Source: Reclinomonas americana ATCC 50394
Taxonomy: Eukaryota; Jakobida; Jakobea; Jakobida
Direction of reading: 5' to 3'
DNA length: 22,731 bases
Assembly (NCBI GenBank): GCA_048213135.1
Contig: PS015366.1
Location: 16,848-39,578 of the forward strand
Positions within the stretch are counted from its first letter, which is position 1, and every line of letters starts with the position of its first letter. Below, piece by piece: positions 1 to 10,600 of this stretch. The notes below the pieces were generated by a model. That model saw only the letters and a program-made list of their open reading frames with translations, ran no database searches and had not been told where the DNA came from. A program made the position numbers and the translations under genes.

Positions 1-61
1 CCCCCCTCCCCCCTTCCCCCTTCTCCCCCCTTCTCTCCCCCCTTCTCTCCCCACCCCACAG
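1..61 (+). other. 3' end of an ATG2 intron (C/T-rich tract and acceptor)
   Basis: The first 61 bases are almost pure C and T and end in CACAG, followed directly by open reading frame that continues into ATG2. This is the pyrimidine tract and acceptor of an intron whose donor lies before the window. It shows that the ATG2 gene continues upstream. Confidence 0.75.
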
Positions 62-3000
62 GCCCCGTTCTCGCCGGTCCCGCCTTTGATCGACCGCGTC
101 CACCCCCAGCCGGCAGCTCGCTGGCCATGAAGCTGCAAATCATGTCGATTCGCGTATTCATCCTGTACAGTCCAATGGTGACGACGCGCGATGTGTGGTT
201 TGCGCTGGCACATGGTGAGAAGCGGGGCGGGTGGGGAAGTGGAGAGGTGTGGACATTGGTAGAAGTGACTGACCGTGGCGGCGCAGACACGGATCCGTCG
301 GCACACCGACCAAACGGTCGTCTGGAGCCCTCGCTGGTCACCTCGATTGACGAGGACCACTTGGTGGTGGCGGCACGCAATCTCATTCTCCAGTTCGAAT
401 CCGGCAGCCAGGAGTCGCAGACGCCGATGCGCCTCGACATTTCATGTAGTGGCTTCGATTTGGTGGAGCGCCTGTTTGAGGGCTACGAAGTTCGCTTCCG
501 GCGGCATCACGCATACGGCCACCCCAAGCTGTCGGTGCACGACATTATGTCGTCGTTTGCCGGTCCCATGCATCGTGAGGCCGCACCAGGGTCGGGACGA
601 AGGTGTGTATGCACCATTGGCGTCATATTTTTGTTCTATTTTTTCTTCTCTAAAACATGGTGTCCCCTCTGCAGAGAGATCTATGCGCGACGAATTCTCG
701 AGTTCACCGCCCAGTCGCCGTTTGCGTCTGGTGGCGCTGGTCCATCGCGACCGCAGCAGGAGGCCTTGCGCGTGCAAGTGCAGGAGGTGTATCCGGAGGA
801 GCACGAACGAGATCGTCGTGACGGTGAGTTTCTAGAGAGAAGGGTGTTCTGTTGGTACACCATCGCTCACCGCCGCCCGTCTCTGTCCGCAGTGGCCGAC
901 ACGCACGTGGTCATCTCCACGCAGCCGCTTCGCTTCACGTGGGACCTGATGTTCACGCAGCGGCTGGCCGACTTCTTCTCCTGTATCGATCGCAGCAAGG
1001 CCGACCTGCTCAGCAAGGTGGGAGTGGTGCCGGTCGACGCCGAGGGCTTCCCGGATGACTCGCCCACTGATTTTCTGGAACACACCGAGTCATCTGACGG
1101 CTCAAGTAGTGTGCCATCGGGCATGTTTCGTGCTGTCTCGCGTTTTCATTTCCTCTCAGTGTGTGCTAGAGTGCTAACACGGTGTGGTGTGCAGACGACC
1201 ACTGTCGAATCTCGCTCGCGACATTGGCGCACACGAATCCATGTTGGCGCAGAAGAGAGCAGCAGTTTCGTCGCGTCTGCCGGCTTACACACCCACTCAG
1301 CACGCCTTCTCACACACACCTGATCCATGTGCAGCAAAAGGCCGCCCGCCTCTACTTCCGTGTGGAGTGTCCCACACTCCACTTGTGCATTCAGTTCCCC
1401 GAGGTTGTCGACGATCGCATCCCCATAAGCACACGCTTGCGGTCAGACGAGCTGGTGGCAGTCGGTCACCAGGTGGCGTTTTCGTTTGACACCTCGGGTC
1501 GGCAGCACTCGTCACGCGTGTTTCGCACCGTGTTTGGCTCGCTGGTGGTGGAGCTCGGTGGTGCGTCGTGCGATGGGTGTCTATCTCTTTGCAGATTCTC
1601 GTATTTCTCACATGCCCTGCCGCACGTGCAGCTGAGGGATCGCGTCGTCGCATTGCCGAGGCGGTGATGGTGCCGAGCGGTTCATCATTCAGTGGACCAG
1701 CCATGCCCACGCTGGACATTGTGATGCGCCCGTCGGCCACTGTGCGCGCACAGCACATGATGGCATCATGTTGCGTCTCGAGTTGATTGCCTCTCTCTGT
1801 TGCGCGATGAGACCACCACTGACATGCGCGTGTCGCACAGCAATTGTGGACCCGAGTCAGATGGCCGTGCGGCGCGATGAGGATGTCGCGTACACAGCAA
1901 CGCCGGAACCATCTGCAGTGCGTAGAAAATGAGCGTCCATTTCACGTGCGTGCGAACTCACTTTGCACGCATCGCAGGTGATGATCACCGGCATGAAGGA
2001 GGATCGGGGCAACCGGCACGAGGACCCCGAAGTGGAGGAGCACGACGAGGAGAGACGACGGGATGCGCTCTTTCGTGCTGCGGTCTGTGTCATTGTGCGC
2101 TTGCGTTCATGTCACCTCCACGCATCTCACACGCAATGGCACCACAGGAGACGGCCGTGCGTCTGGACCTGCCAATGGTGACTCTGGATGCCGACCACCG
2201 CGACTTTGGTCTGTTCCAGGAGCTGCTGGATCTGGTGACGTTCTTCGGCACCGAGCCGTTCTCGGAGCCCAAGGTGTTTGGCTCTGTCGACACCGCCTTC
2301 TCCGTGTTCCACAGCCGCGCAGCACCACCAGAAGTCGATCCGAATCTCAAGCCCAGTGTGTCGGTGGTGTTCGATGTCGGTCGCTGTGTGGTGCGCCTGC
2401 GCGAGGACGGCGCTCTGAACGATCCGGTGGCCTTGGCTCATGTTATTGTGACCTCGGTGACGGACTCGTTGCTGGCGCCGGCCGACGACGCCTCTTCGCC
2501 GACTGCGCCGACGCTGCTGGATCAGATGACGGAGGAGGCGCGTGTGATGAAGCGCGCCCGCATATTTGAGATCGAGGGCAACATGCTCGTGCTAGCCATC
2601 AATGTGTGGACTCCGGGATCGGAGCTGGCACAGAGCGGCGCCATTGAGGCACGCCAGCTGACCACCACCGTGGAGACGGCGATTCGTGTCACCGACGTCA
2701 AGCTGACGGACCGGCTCATTGATGGGCGCTCGTTCCCCGTTTTGCAGTCGTTGTCGGCGTTGAATGATGTTGCGTGATTGCGATGCATTGTTGTTTTGTT
2801 GTGTGCAGTTTCTCATTTGTATCGCTCAGCCGATTCGCCGAGCATGTCGTGCCGTCATTGGCAGTGTGGTGGTCCGCCGCAACAACCTTCTCAAGCTGCT
2901 GGACACCAGTATCCGCTTCTCGTTTGAGTCGCTGTTGATGTCACATTTTGTGGCCCCGGAGGACTGCAACTGGCTGCTCCGCCTCATCGACTACTTGGAC

Positions 3001-6000
3001 TGGACGCTGCCAAAGACGCCGGTGAACGTGTTTACGCCAATGTTCCACATGTTGCGTGGCGCGTGATCGCTGCCTTTTTTGTTCGTGCCTTCTCTCCCTC
3101 CTCACCTTGTGCCTGCCTGCACAGCGATTCATCTCGTGCTCTGGACAGCAGTGACGCGCGCTCCATGTCGGAGCAGACGATGCAAAAGTTTAACCAGCTG
3201 TCGCTCGACTTTTCCAATTGCGCCATCGAGTACACTCCCGAGAGAATATACAAGCGAGCGGTGATCACCATTGAGCGCTTCCGCTTCTCGACGCAATTCT
3301 CCGCCAATGCCGAGTCACTGGCGTTCCGCTTCCGGTTTGAGGATGCCACGCTCCACCTGCTGCGCTTGTTTGGCGATCAGTTTCGTTTTTTTCCTCTCTC
3401 CTATCATTTATCATGGTGTTGGCGACTCATTGTGCGATGAACCAAGCAGACGACGCCCACCGTATGCGTCCTCGAGTGACATGGGCTCCTCGTCCGGACT
3501 CGGCAGTGTGTACGAGCGCTTCCGCACGAGCCTCGCGCAGCTACTTCGACACGCGCGACCACAGCAGGCAGACGCGCTCGTGTTCCGCCGGCTCATTGAG
3601 GTGCGCATGCCTTGCTTGCATGTGTGTGCGTTTCGTTGCGCTGAGAACCCACTCCCTTGTGCGATGCAGAACCTGGGCTTCGTGCAAGTGGCGTCACTTG
3701 ACAACTTTGACATTACGCTGAGTCGGAATCGCGGAGTGGCCGCCGAGACTCGCATTCCTCTTGTGGTTGCGTCGCATCAGAGCCTGCATATCACTGGCGA
3801 GGTGACTCACATGTACTGCTGACAGGTCGAGTGCGCCAACTCGATGGTGCGGCTCGGCGTGTGTGCCGACTCGTTCGAGGGCCTGCTCAGTTGCATCACC
3901 CACTGGTGGACGATGCGCGACCTGTTCCCCGAGGATGCTGGTGAAATTGTGGCCCCGCCCCCACCGGCGGTCGCCAGTGCAGCGGCGGCGGTGGCGGCAG
4001 CAGCCGGTGGCAACGGCAGTCCGTCGTCACGTCCGCGAAGATCCACGGTCAAGGATCGATCGACAGCCGACGTCAAGGTCATGGCCGTGCCGGACACGGA
4101 CGTGGAGGCTGCTGTGCGGGCAGCCATGGCCACACGCTTACCAGGAATGGCTCGTGGTCGCGGTCCTGTGCTCGACGATGATGTGGCGGCGTCGGAGGCG
4201 CGTCTCAGCCGCAATGCGTTTATTCGCGACGACCACTTCCCGCCATCAGCTCCCAACAGTGCGCGTGAGCCGACCTCGGCACGGAGAGCGAACCAGTACA
4301 CACCGCGTGCAGGGCACTTGAATGGTAAGACAACCTCTCAATTCTGTGCCTCTCGCTCGACGCACTCAATCAATGGGCTTGCACAGTGGCCGACTTTGAT
4401 ACTCTGGAGCCGCAAGTGGGCATGTCGAGCACGATTCTGGATCTGGAGGACGGCCCACTCGTGTACATGGACCGCCTCGGTTTCCCCGATTCGGAGGAGG
4501 ATGAGGGGGCGGAGAGAGGAGATGATGAGGATGAGGAGGAGGAACAGGATGAGGAGGATGAGGAAGGGGAGGAGGAGGAGGACGAGGAGGAGGAGGAAGA
4601 TGAGGGCGTGCGGGTTAGAGGCACTCTCAGCGAACTGGAGGCCAGTGAGGACCAGTTCGAGGGTGCGTCGTGTGCTCTTTTTTCACGCCGTGCACAGGTC
4701 GAATCTCATAATAATCAACGTTGATGATGCCTCAATAGATGCCGAGGAGGGCGAAGTGGCGAGTCTGGGATCCGCGGCCTCGAGCCGCAGTCGACGATCG
4801 ATGCAGTCGCGTGGTTCTCGGTTCGTGTCCTTGTCCATGCATGTCGATACTGTGTGCATCACTCTCACACGCTGTGCTGATTCAGGCAATCCGCGCACGT
4901 ACCGGCACTGCCACCCATGTCGCGCGCACCGAGTCGTGTGGTGGCGGCCACGGAGAGCCCGGTGCCGCCACTGGTGCCAGCGTCGCGGCCGGCTCCCTCG
5001 ATCACATGGGCGGCTCCAGCCAGTCAGCGACAGACCTCGGCGCGCGGTCCCGCTGGCGCGGCGGGCCCGAGTCCGCTTGGGCGACGAGCCCATCCGATGT
5101 CGCTGTACGGCGGCAACGGCACAGGCGATCGCATGGTGGTGTCGATCAGGCAGGAGAATCCGGTGATTGCGCGCAATGAGGCCGCACTGGCCAGTCTCCG
5201 CGTGCAGCCCGTCTACTTCCAACGGCCAGATCCCAACTCCACCGATGAGGAGTTTGAGCTGCCGATGGGGTACGTCACGACACGGAAATGTGTCCTCCTT
5301 CGTCTGCTTGCTGACTCATTGCCTGTCGCGCTGCAGATACCCAAAGCCGGAGTTTGGCCTGCTGTTCCGCGGCGTGTCACTGAGCCTGACGTTGTACAGC
5401 GGATCGGATTTCGATCGCACGGCCGAGGAGACGCTGCTGGTTGCCTCGCTGGTGAAGCAGCGTCGTGTGGCAAGGTAAGCGGGGTGGCGAAGGAAAATGG
5501 GGAGTAGCGCCTTTTTGCTGACCAACACTCGATGACAGGCGTCGCATGCAAGCCGGTCAGCGTCCTGCGCCGACGGCGGCGGCTGGTGGCGCTGCCGACG
5601 CGTCCGCAGCAGCAGGAGCAGCTGCAGCTGGCTCTGGTTCTGGCGCTGGTGGTGGTGGTGGTGGTGGCGGAGCGGCTGCCACTGGCACCTCGCCCCCCAA
5701 CGGCAACGGCATGGCGGCGCAGCAGCAGCAGCAGTCGGTGTCGCGCTCACATACCAACTGTCTTGAGCTGCTGCTGGTCGACAATCGCATCTCGCTGTAC
5801 ATTTTCCCGCCCGCCAGCTCACGGCAGCTGCGCGTGGTGGCCGCCGTGCGCGAGTTTGAGGTGCTTTTATTTTGGTGTGTCGCTCTTCTCGCTGGGGTGT
5901 GACTACTAACGTGCGTTGCAGGTGATTGACCGAGTGGCGCTGTCGGAGAGCAACAAGTTGCTGTGTCTGTGGCGCACCTCGCGGCACGCCAAGTCGCACC

Positions 6001-7575
6001 GCCACATGATCCAGTTGGCGCTGGATTTGGTGCGACCGATGCCCACCATTGCCGACGAGGAGATTCAGTTTAGGGTATGTGTTCACTTCGTGTGATGATG
6101 GTCTTGCGTACCTTGCATGTTGAGTGTTTGTGGTGCAGATTCGCGAGATTGCACCGCTGCGTGTCAACGTGGATCAGGACACCCTGGATTTCGGATTGCG
6201 CTTTGTCACCGATATGCTGGATACTACAGGCGAGCGCACAGCGCGTCGTTGCGTGTTCCTCTCGAGACAGCACAATGTTGCTTGTAGTCTGCAGCACTCA
6301 CTCGTTCTCCATTGAACAGTGGCTGAGGCAGCGGATCGCGCCAGTCGGTCGAGCGAGGCGCACCATTACTTGGAGTTTGAGCGGCAGATGCAGGAGAGCA
6401 GTGCGGAGACCATTGCGGCGCTCGACAATCTGGGTCCTCATATCCGTTGCGTGCTGTGCCTGCTCTCATGTGTTTTTCTCGTGCTTGCGACTGACTCGAT
6501 ATATATATATGGCTGCGTGCAGAAATCTTCGAGATGCCCGACATTTGGGTGCGTGTCGACTACCGACCGAAGCGCGTCAATTACCCCGGCCTGTTGCGTG
6601 AGGGACAGTACTTTGAGCTGATGAATTTCATCCCGCTGGCCGGTGTGGAGTTGAAGTTGAAGCGCTCCGCCCTGCTCGGCGTCGACGGGTGGGGCTCGCT
6701 GGGCGCCGAACTGTCGTCGCGCTGGGTCTCCGATATTTGGCGTCACCAGTGGAGCAACTGTTTGTCTGGCCTGCCTGCCGTGGGTTCACTCATGCGTGTC
6801 ACCGAGGGTGCCGCCGACTTGCTGGTGGTCCCCGTGCAGCAGTACCGCAAGGACCGGCGATTGTGGCATGGTGAGTGTCTCTCTCTGACGCGCGCACACA
6901 CAGTCCTTTCCTGGATACTCACTCGTGAGCCTTTGTTTCAGGTCTGCGCAAGGGCGCCACGTCGTTCCTGGCCAAGGTCACCGCCGAGGCCAGCGATGTG
7001 ACGGCGCAGGTGGCTGGTGGTGTGGGCAGTCTGCTCAAGTTCGCCGATCGCAAGATCTCTGGCGCTTCGTCGTCCACCACCACCACCACGACAACAGCCG
7101 CCTCTGGATCCGGTGCAGCTGGTACGGCGGCGGCAACGACGGCGACGGCCGCGGCTGGTGGAAGTGGTGCTGCGCCGGAGATGCGGCAGCCGCGAGGTGC
7201 CATGGAGGGTCTGGAGCAAGGCCTGTCGAGCATCACGCGTGGCTTCCGCGACGGTGTCAAGACGATTGTGGCGGTGCCGTTTGAGGAGTACCAGCGCGAT
7301 GGTGCCACGGTGAGCGTCGTCGCGGTTGTGAAGAGATGTGTGTGTGTGTACTTGCGCTCATGCCTTCAATCTGTGTGCAGGGTGCTCTAAAGTCGGTGAT
7401 TCGCGCCGTGCCAGTGGCGGTGCTGAAGCCGCTGATTGGTGTGACGTCGGGCGTGGGGCGCATGATGATGGGAGTGCGCAATGCGGTGGACCCGTCGCGA
7501 ATGGTCGACAATGAGGATGTGTATCGTGAGGCGTCGGGGTCGTCTTCACGCTCACGTCAGTCGCGGAGACGATAA
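62..7575 (+). CDS. ATG2: Autophagy-related protein 2, C-terminal part (5' end outside window)
   Basis: ATG2 is a rod-shaped bridge-like lipid transfer protein that moves lipids from the ER to the growing autophagosome membrane, working with ATG9 and WIPI/ATG18. The last third matches the family clearly: VNVDQDTLDF (exon 6139-6247), then ELKLKR, then QYRKD followed by GLRKGATSF, then PFEEYQRDG and LKPLIGVTSG close to the TAA stop. A cysteine-containing VCADSF block lies at 3868-3885. Frame-consistent exons run 62-214, 287-602, 675-823, 893-1129, 1195-1557, 1632-1769, 1841-1917, 1978-2082, 2148-2768, 2809-3050, 3125-3379, 3450-3600, 3670-3765, 3826-4324, 4387-4666, 4698-4820, 4886-5269, 5337-5474, 5539-5860, 5922-6074, 6139-6247, 6320-6445, 6523-6870, 6942-7309 and 7381-7575. 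This sums to about 1,981 residues without a frame break, so the whole protein is longer than human ATG2A. An extra intron at 1275-1334 and an alternative donor at 2739 are possible. Low-complexity insertions account for some of the extra length. Confidence 0.93.
4494..4611 (+). repeat. GAG/GAT-type trinucleotide tract encoding an acidic run in ATG2
   Basis: Degenerate GAG, GAT and GAA triplets code for a nearly pure Glu/Asp stretch of about 38 residues within the ATG2 exon 4387-4666. It follows a conserved-looking block (DLEDGPLVYMDRLGFP) and is probably a disordered acidic insertion. The tract is purine-only over most of its length, so slippage could change its length between strains. Confidence 0.8.
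5563..5735 (+). repeat. Ala/Gly/Gln low-complexity coding tract in ATG2
   Basis: GCN, GGT and CAG triplets encode Ala-rich, poly-Gly (eight Gly) and poly-Gln (five Gln) runs inside the ATG2 exon 5539-5860. Family-like sequence resumes at NCLELLLVDNRISLYIF. This is a probable disordered loop and a possible length polymorphism. Confidence 0.75.
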
Positions 7576-7690
7576 TGATGTTTTGTGAAAAGAGAGTGTG
7601 TGTTTCAATAATGAAGAACAATGCTAGCACCTGTTTACGTGTGGAGGATTTGCTGCGGGGGGGTGTTTTCACTACAGGCGGACGACGAGC

Positions 7691-10600
7691 TCAGAAGAGG
7701 GGCTGGTGGAAGAACTCGATCAGCGACTGCAGCGAGTACGTCGTCAGCAGCTGGCGCAGCGCAGTCACGCGGTGCTGCGCGCTCTTGCCCTTCAGCTTCC
7801 ACTTGTCAATGTACAGGCTCACGATGATGCCGTGCAGGAATTCGAGTCGCTTCGGTTGCACCTCGAACTCGCGCTCAATGTCGGCGGCGCGAAGCAGGAC
7901 CTGGGAAGCGGAAAGGGATAAGGGGAAGCATAAGGGAAAGGGAGAAGGAAGGGAAGGAGGCGGGGAAGGAGGAGGAGGGGAAGGAGGAGGGGAAGGCAAA
8001 GAGAAGGGAGAGAGCAGCAGCGTTGGAAGAGTGAATGGGGAGGGAAGGGGAAGGAGGAAAGGTGAGGGAAAGGGAGAGGGAGAGAAACGGGGAACAGGGT
8101 CCGAGCGGAAACGAAAGAATAAAATGACAGACAGCGAGGAGAGAAGGGAAGCAGGCAACAGTAATGAGAAAAAGGCAGATAGCAAGCGAGTGCGCGTGTG
8201 TGTGAGAGACAGAGAGAAAGTGATAAGTAAGAGTGAGACGAGGAGGAGGGCCGGAGCGGACAGGAAGAAATGGTAGGAAGGGAAACGAGAGAGATAGAGA
8301 TACAAAAAGTGTGACGTGAACGCGTATGGGGGCGAAAAAGTACAGGGTCTGAGTCGAAACGACAAGTAGAGAAAATGAGAAAGGCATACAACGAGCGAGA
8401 GAGGGAGATAATGACCTAGAAGGATCGAGAGAATGAAATGGAGCATGAGGAGCTGAAGGGGAGAGAAAGAGACAGCCAGGAAGCCCTTGCAAACATCCTC
8501 TGACACGTTGACAGCACGACACTCACCTCCTGCAACGAGGGAGCGAGGAAGGCGAGCTCGCCCTCTTGCATCGACAACTCCTTCAGGCCGTCAATCAACT
8601 TGACTTGTGTCGCCAGCGACGTCTGCGCGGCCGTGCAATGAGGGACAGAGGATGCAAACAGAAGCGGAGAGAGCTGATCAAACACACACCTGGTAGGCGA
8701 CCTTCGGGTCCAGCAGCGTGAGCACATTGTCAATGGTCTCCTCGCGCAGCTCGACATTGGTGGTATCCACTCGGATCTTCTTGGCCGTGGCCTCGCGAGT
8801 GACCACGTCCTTGATGGTGGCCAGCGTCGACACCGAGTCCGACAGGAACATGGCGTCACCGCTGCGGTAGTTTTTGTGAGCAAAACAACCACCACCACAA
8901 CGATTGTCTGTGGAGATCTCCTCACCGACGGTACCGGCACACCAACACCGTGCCGACAAAGGTCGACATGTAGGCGAACTCGGCCTCCTCACCCTGGATC
9001 AACTCGGGAGTCTCCGGTAGGCACATGCACACCCACGAGTGGATCTCGTTGAATGAGAAGGTGCCGGCAATGTGCAGCTCATTCACCGGCCGATCAATGG
9101 CCATCTCGTACATGCGCGTGTGCAGCGAGAGCGGCTTGACGGGGAATTGCACCAGCTGGCACGTCTTCGGCGTCAGCTTCGGAATCACAAACGCCTGCAG
9201 CAGGCCGGTGGTGCCCTCGACGGTGCGAATGCGCATCTCCAGGCGGTTGGTTGAGTCGGGGCAGCGGTAGGTGGCCAGCAGGCGGCTGTCGTCCTGCGAG
9301 CGATAAGGGAGCAGGAAAGTGGGAGAAGGGAAAGGGAGGGAAGAGGGGGAAGAGAGGGGGAAGAGAATGGGGGGAAGAGAAAGGGGAAGGAGAAGGGGGG
9401 AAGAGCAGAGGGGAAGAGCAAGGGGGAGGAGAAGAGGGAGAAGCAGAGGGAAGAGAAGGGGAAGGAGATGGGGCAAGAGATGGGGGAAGAGAAGGGGGAA
9501 GAGAAGGGGGAAGAGATGGGCTGCTGTACCGTACATCCGCCTTGGCCGTACAGCAGCTCATGCGTGTCACCGAGGTGCCGCCGACTTGCCTGGTAGGTCC
9601 CCGTGCAGCAGTACCGCAAGGNNNNNNNNNNNNNNNNNNNNNNNNNNNNNNNNNNNNNNNNNNNNNNNNNNNNNNNNNNNNNNNNNNNNNNNNNNNNNNN
9701 NNNNNNNNNNNNNNNNNNNNNNNNNNNNNNNNNNNNNNNNNNNNNNNNNNNNNNNNNNNNNNNNNNNNNNNNNNNNNNNNNNNNNNNNNNNNNNNNNNNN
9801 NNNNNNNNNNNNNNNNNNNNNNNNNNNNNNNNNNNNNNNNNNNNNNNNNNNNNNNNNNNNNNNNNNNNNNNNNNNNNNNNNNNNNNNNNNNNNNNNNNNN
9901 NNNNNNNNNNNNNNNNNNNNNNNNNNNNNNNNNNNNNNNNNNNNNNNNNNNNNNNNNNNNNNNNNNNNNNNNNNNNNNNNNNNNNNNNNNNNNNNNNNNN
10001 NNNNNNNNNNNNNNNCGTGTAGACGGAGTAGGAGACGGTAGGAGACGGTAGAGATGGGGAAAGAGAAGGGGAAAGAGAAGGGGAAAGAGAAGGGCAAGAG
10101 AAGGGGAAGAGAGGGGAAGAGAAAAATGATAGGGAGAAGTAGGAGAAGGGAGGCAAAGGGAGGGGAGGGGGAAAGGGAAAGAGAAGTGGTGTGAAGTAGG
10201 AGAATAGAAGGAATGAGAGAGAGAGGGGAGTGATGGAGAGGAGGAGAACAATAAACTGATAATGGAGAATAACAGGAGAAGGAAGAGACAGCACTAGAAT
10301 ACTGCATGCTGGTGCACGAGAAAGAAATTTTGAGAATCACAGTTAAAGTGCGTGTGCGTATGTGTGCGCGACACGCAACTGCTGCTGACTGGCCAGGTGG
10401 TGTCAGGGACGCCACCGACGTGTTGGTGTCGTCCTTGTCGATCAGCTCAATGTCCACGTTGCACTGCAGGGCCACGGTCTCGATAGGAATGTCCATCTCC
10501 ACGGCCACCGTGTAGCTGGCGTCTTCGACATTCAGCGCCATCTTGGTGATGACGCGATGGTCGGTGGCGACGGCGATGCACTCCTCCGACTCGGCCATGT

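Larger units (their letters stand above)
9294..10379 (-). repeat. Expanded BBS7 intron with polypurine arrays and an assembly gap
   Basis: The intron lies between exons 10659-10380 and 9293-8926, both phase 0 at the junction, with donor GTTGCGTG at 10379. The plus strand is dominated by GGGAAGAGAAGG-like short tandem units at 9305-9519 and 10050-10290. The middle holds the ATG2-like fragment and 394 N. Just right of the gap is a short array of a GGAGACGGTA unit (10023-10050). Confidence 0.75.

Noticed and set aside
1770-1840. U12-type (minor) introns as the explanation for the unusual donors
   Set aside because: Minor introns start RTATCCTT and have TCCTTAAC branch sites. The GTTGCGT introns lack both and show CTGAC-type branch sequences.
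3802-3825. A 24-nt intron (GTGACT...CTGACAG) in ATG2 containing an in-frame TGA
   Set aside because: A 60-nt intron from 3766 with the recurrent GTTGCGT donor uses the same acceptor, keeps the frame and fits the usual intron length. The 24-nt version would be exceptional, and only RNA data could rescue it.
62-7575. VPS13 rather than ATG2
   Set aside because: The C-terminal sequence order (VNVDQD, ELKLKR, QYRKD, GLRKGA, LKPLIG) is that of ATG2, and no VPS13 adaptor-binding or DH-like PH region follows before the stop.
7691-8522. Long Leu/Ser/Pro-rich open frames on the minus strand
   Set aside because: These are translations of low-complexity pyrimidine DNA in a BBS7 intron in several frames at once. 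Only the 7900-7691 part is real coding sequence (the last BBS7 exon).
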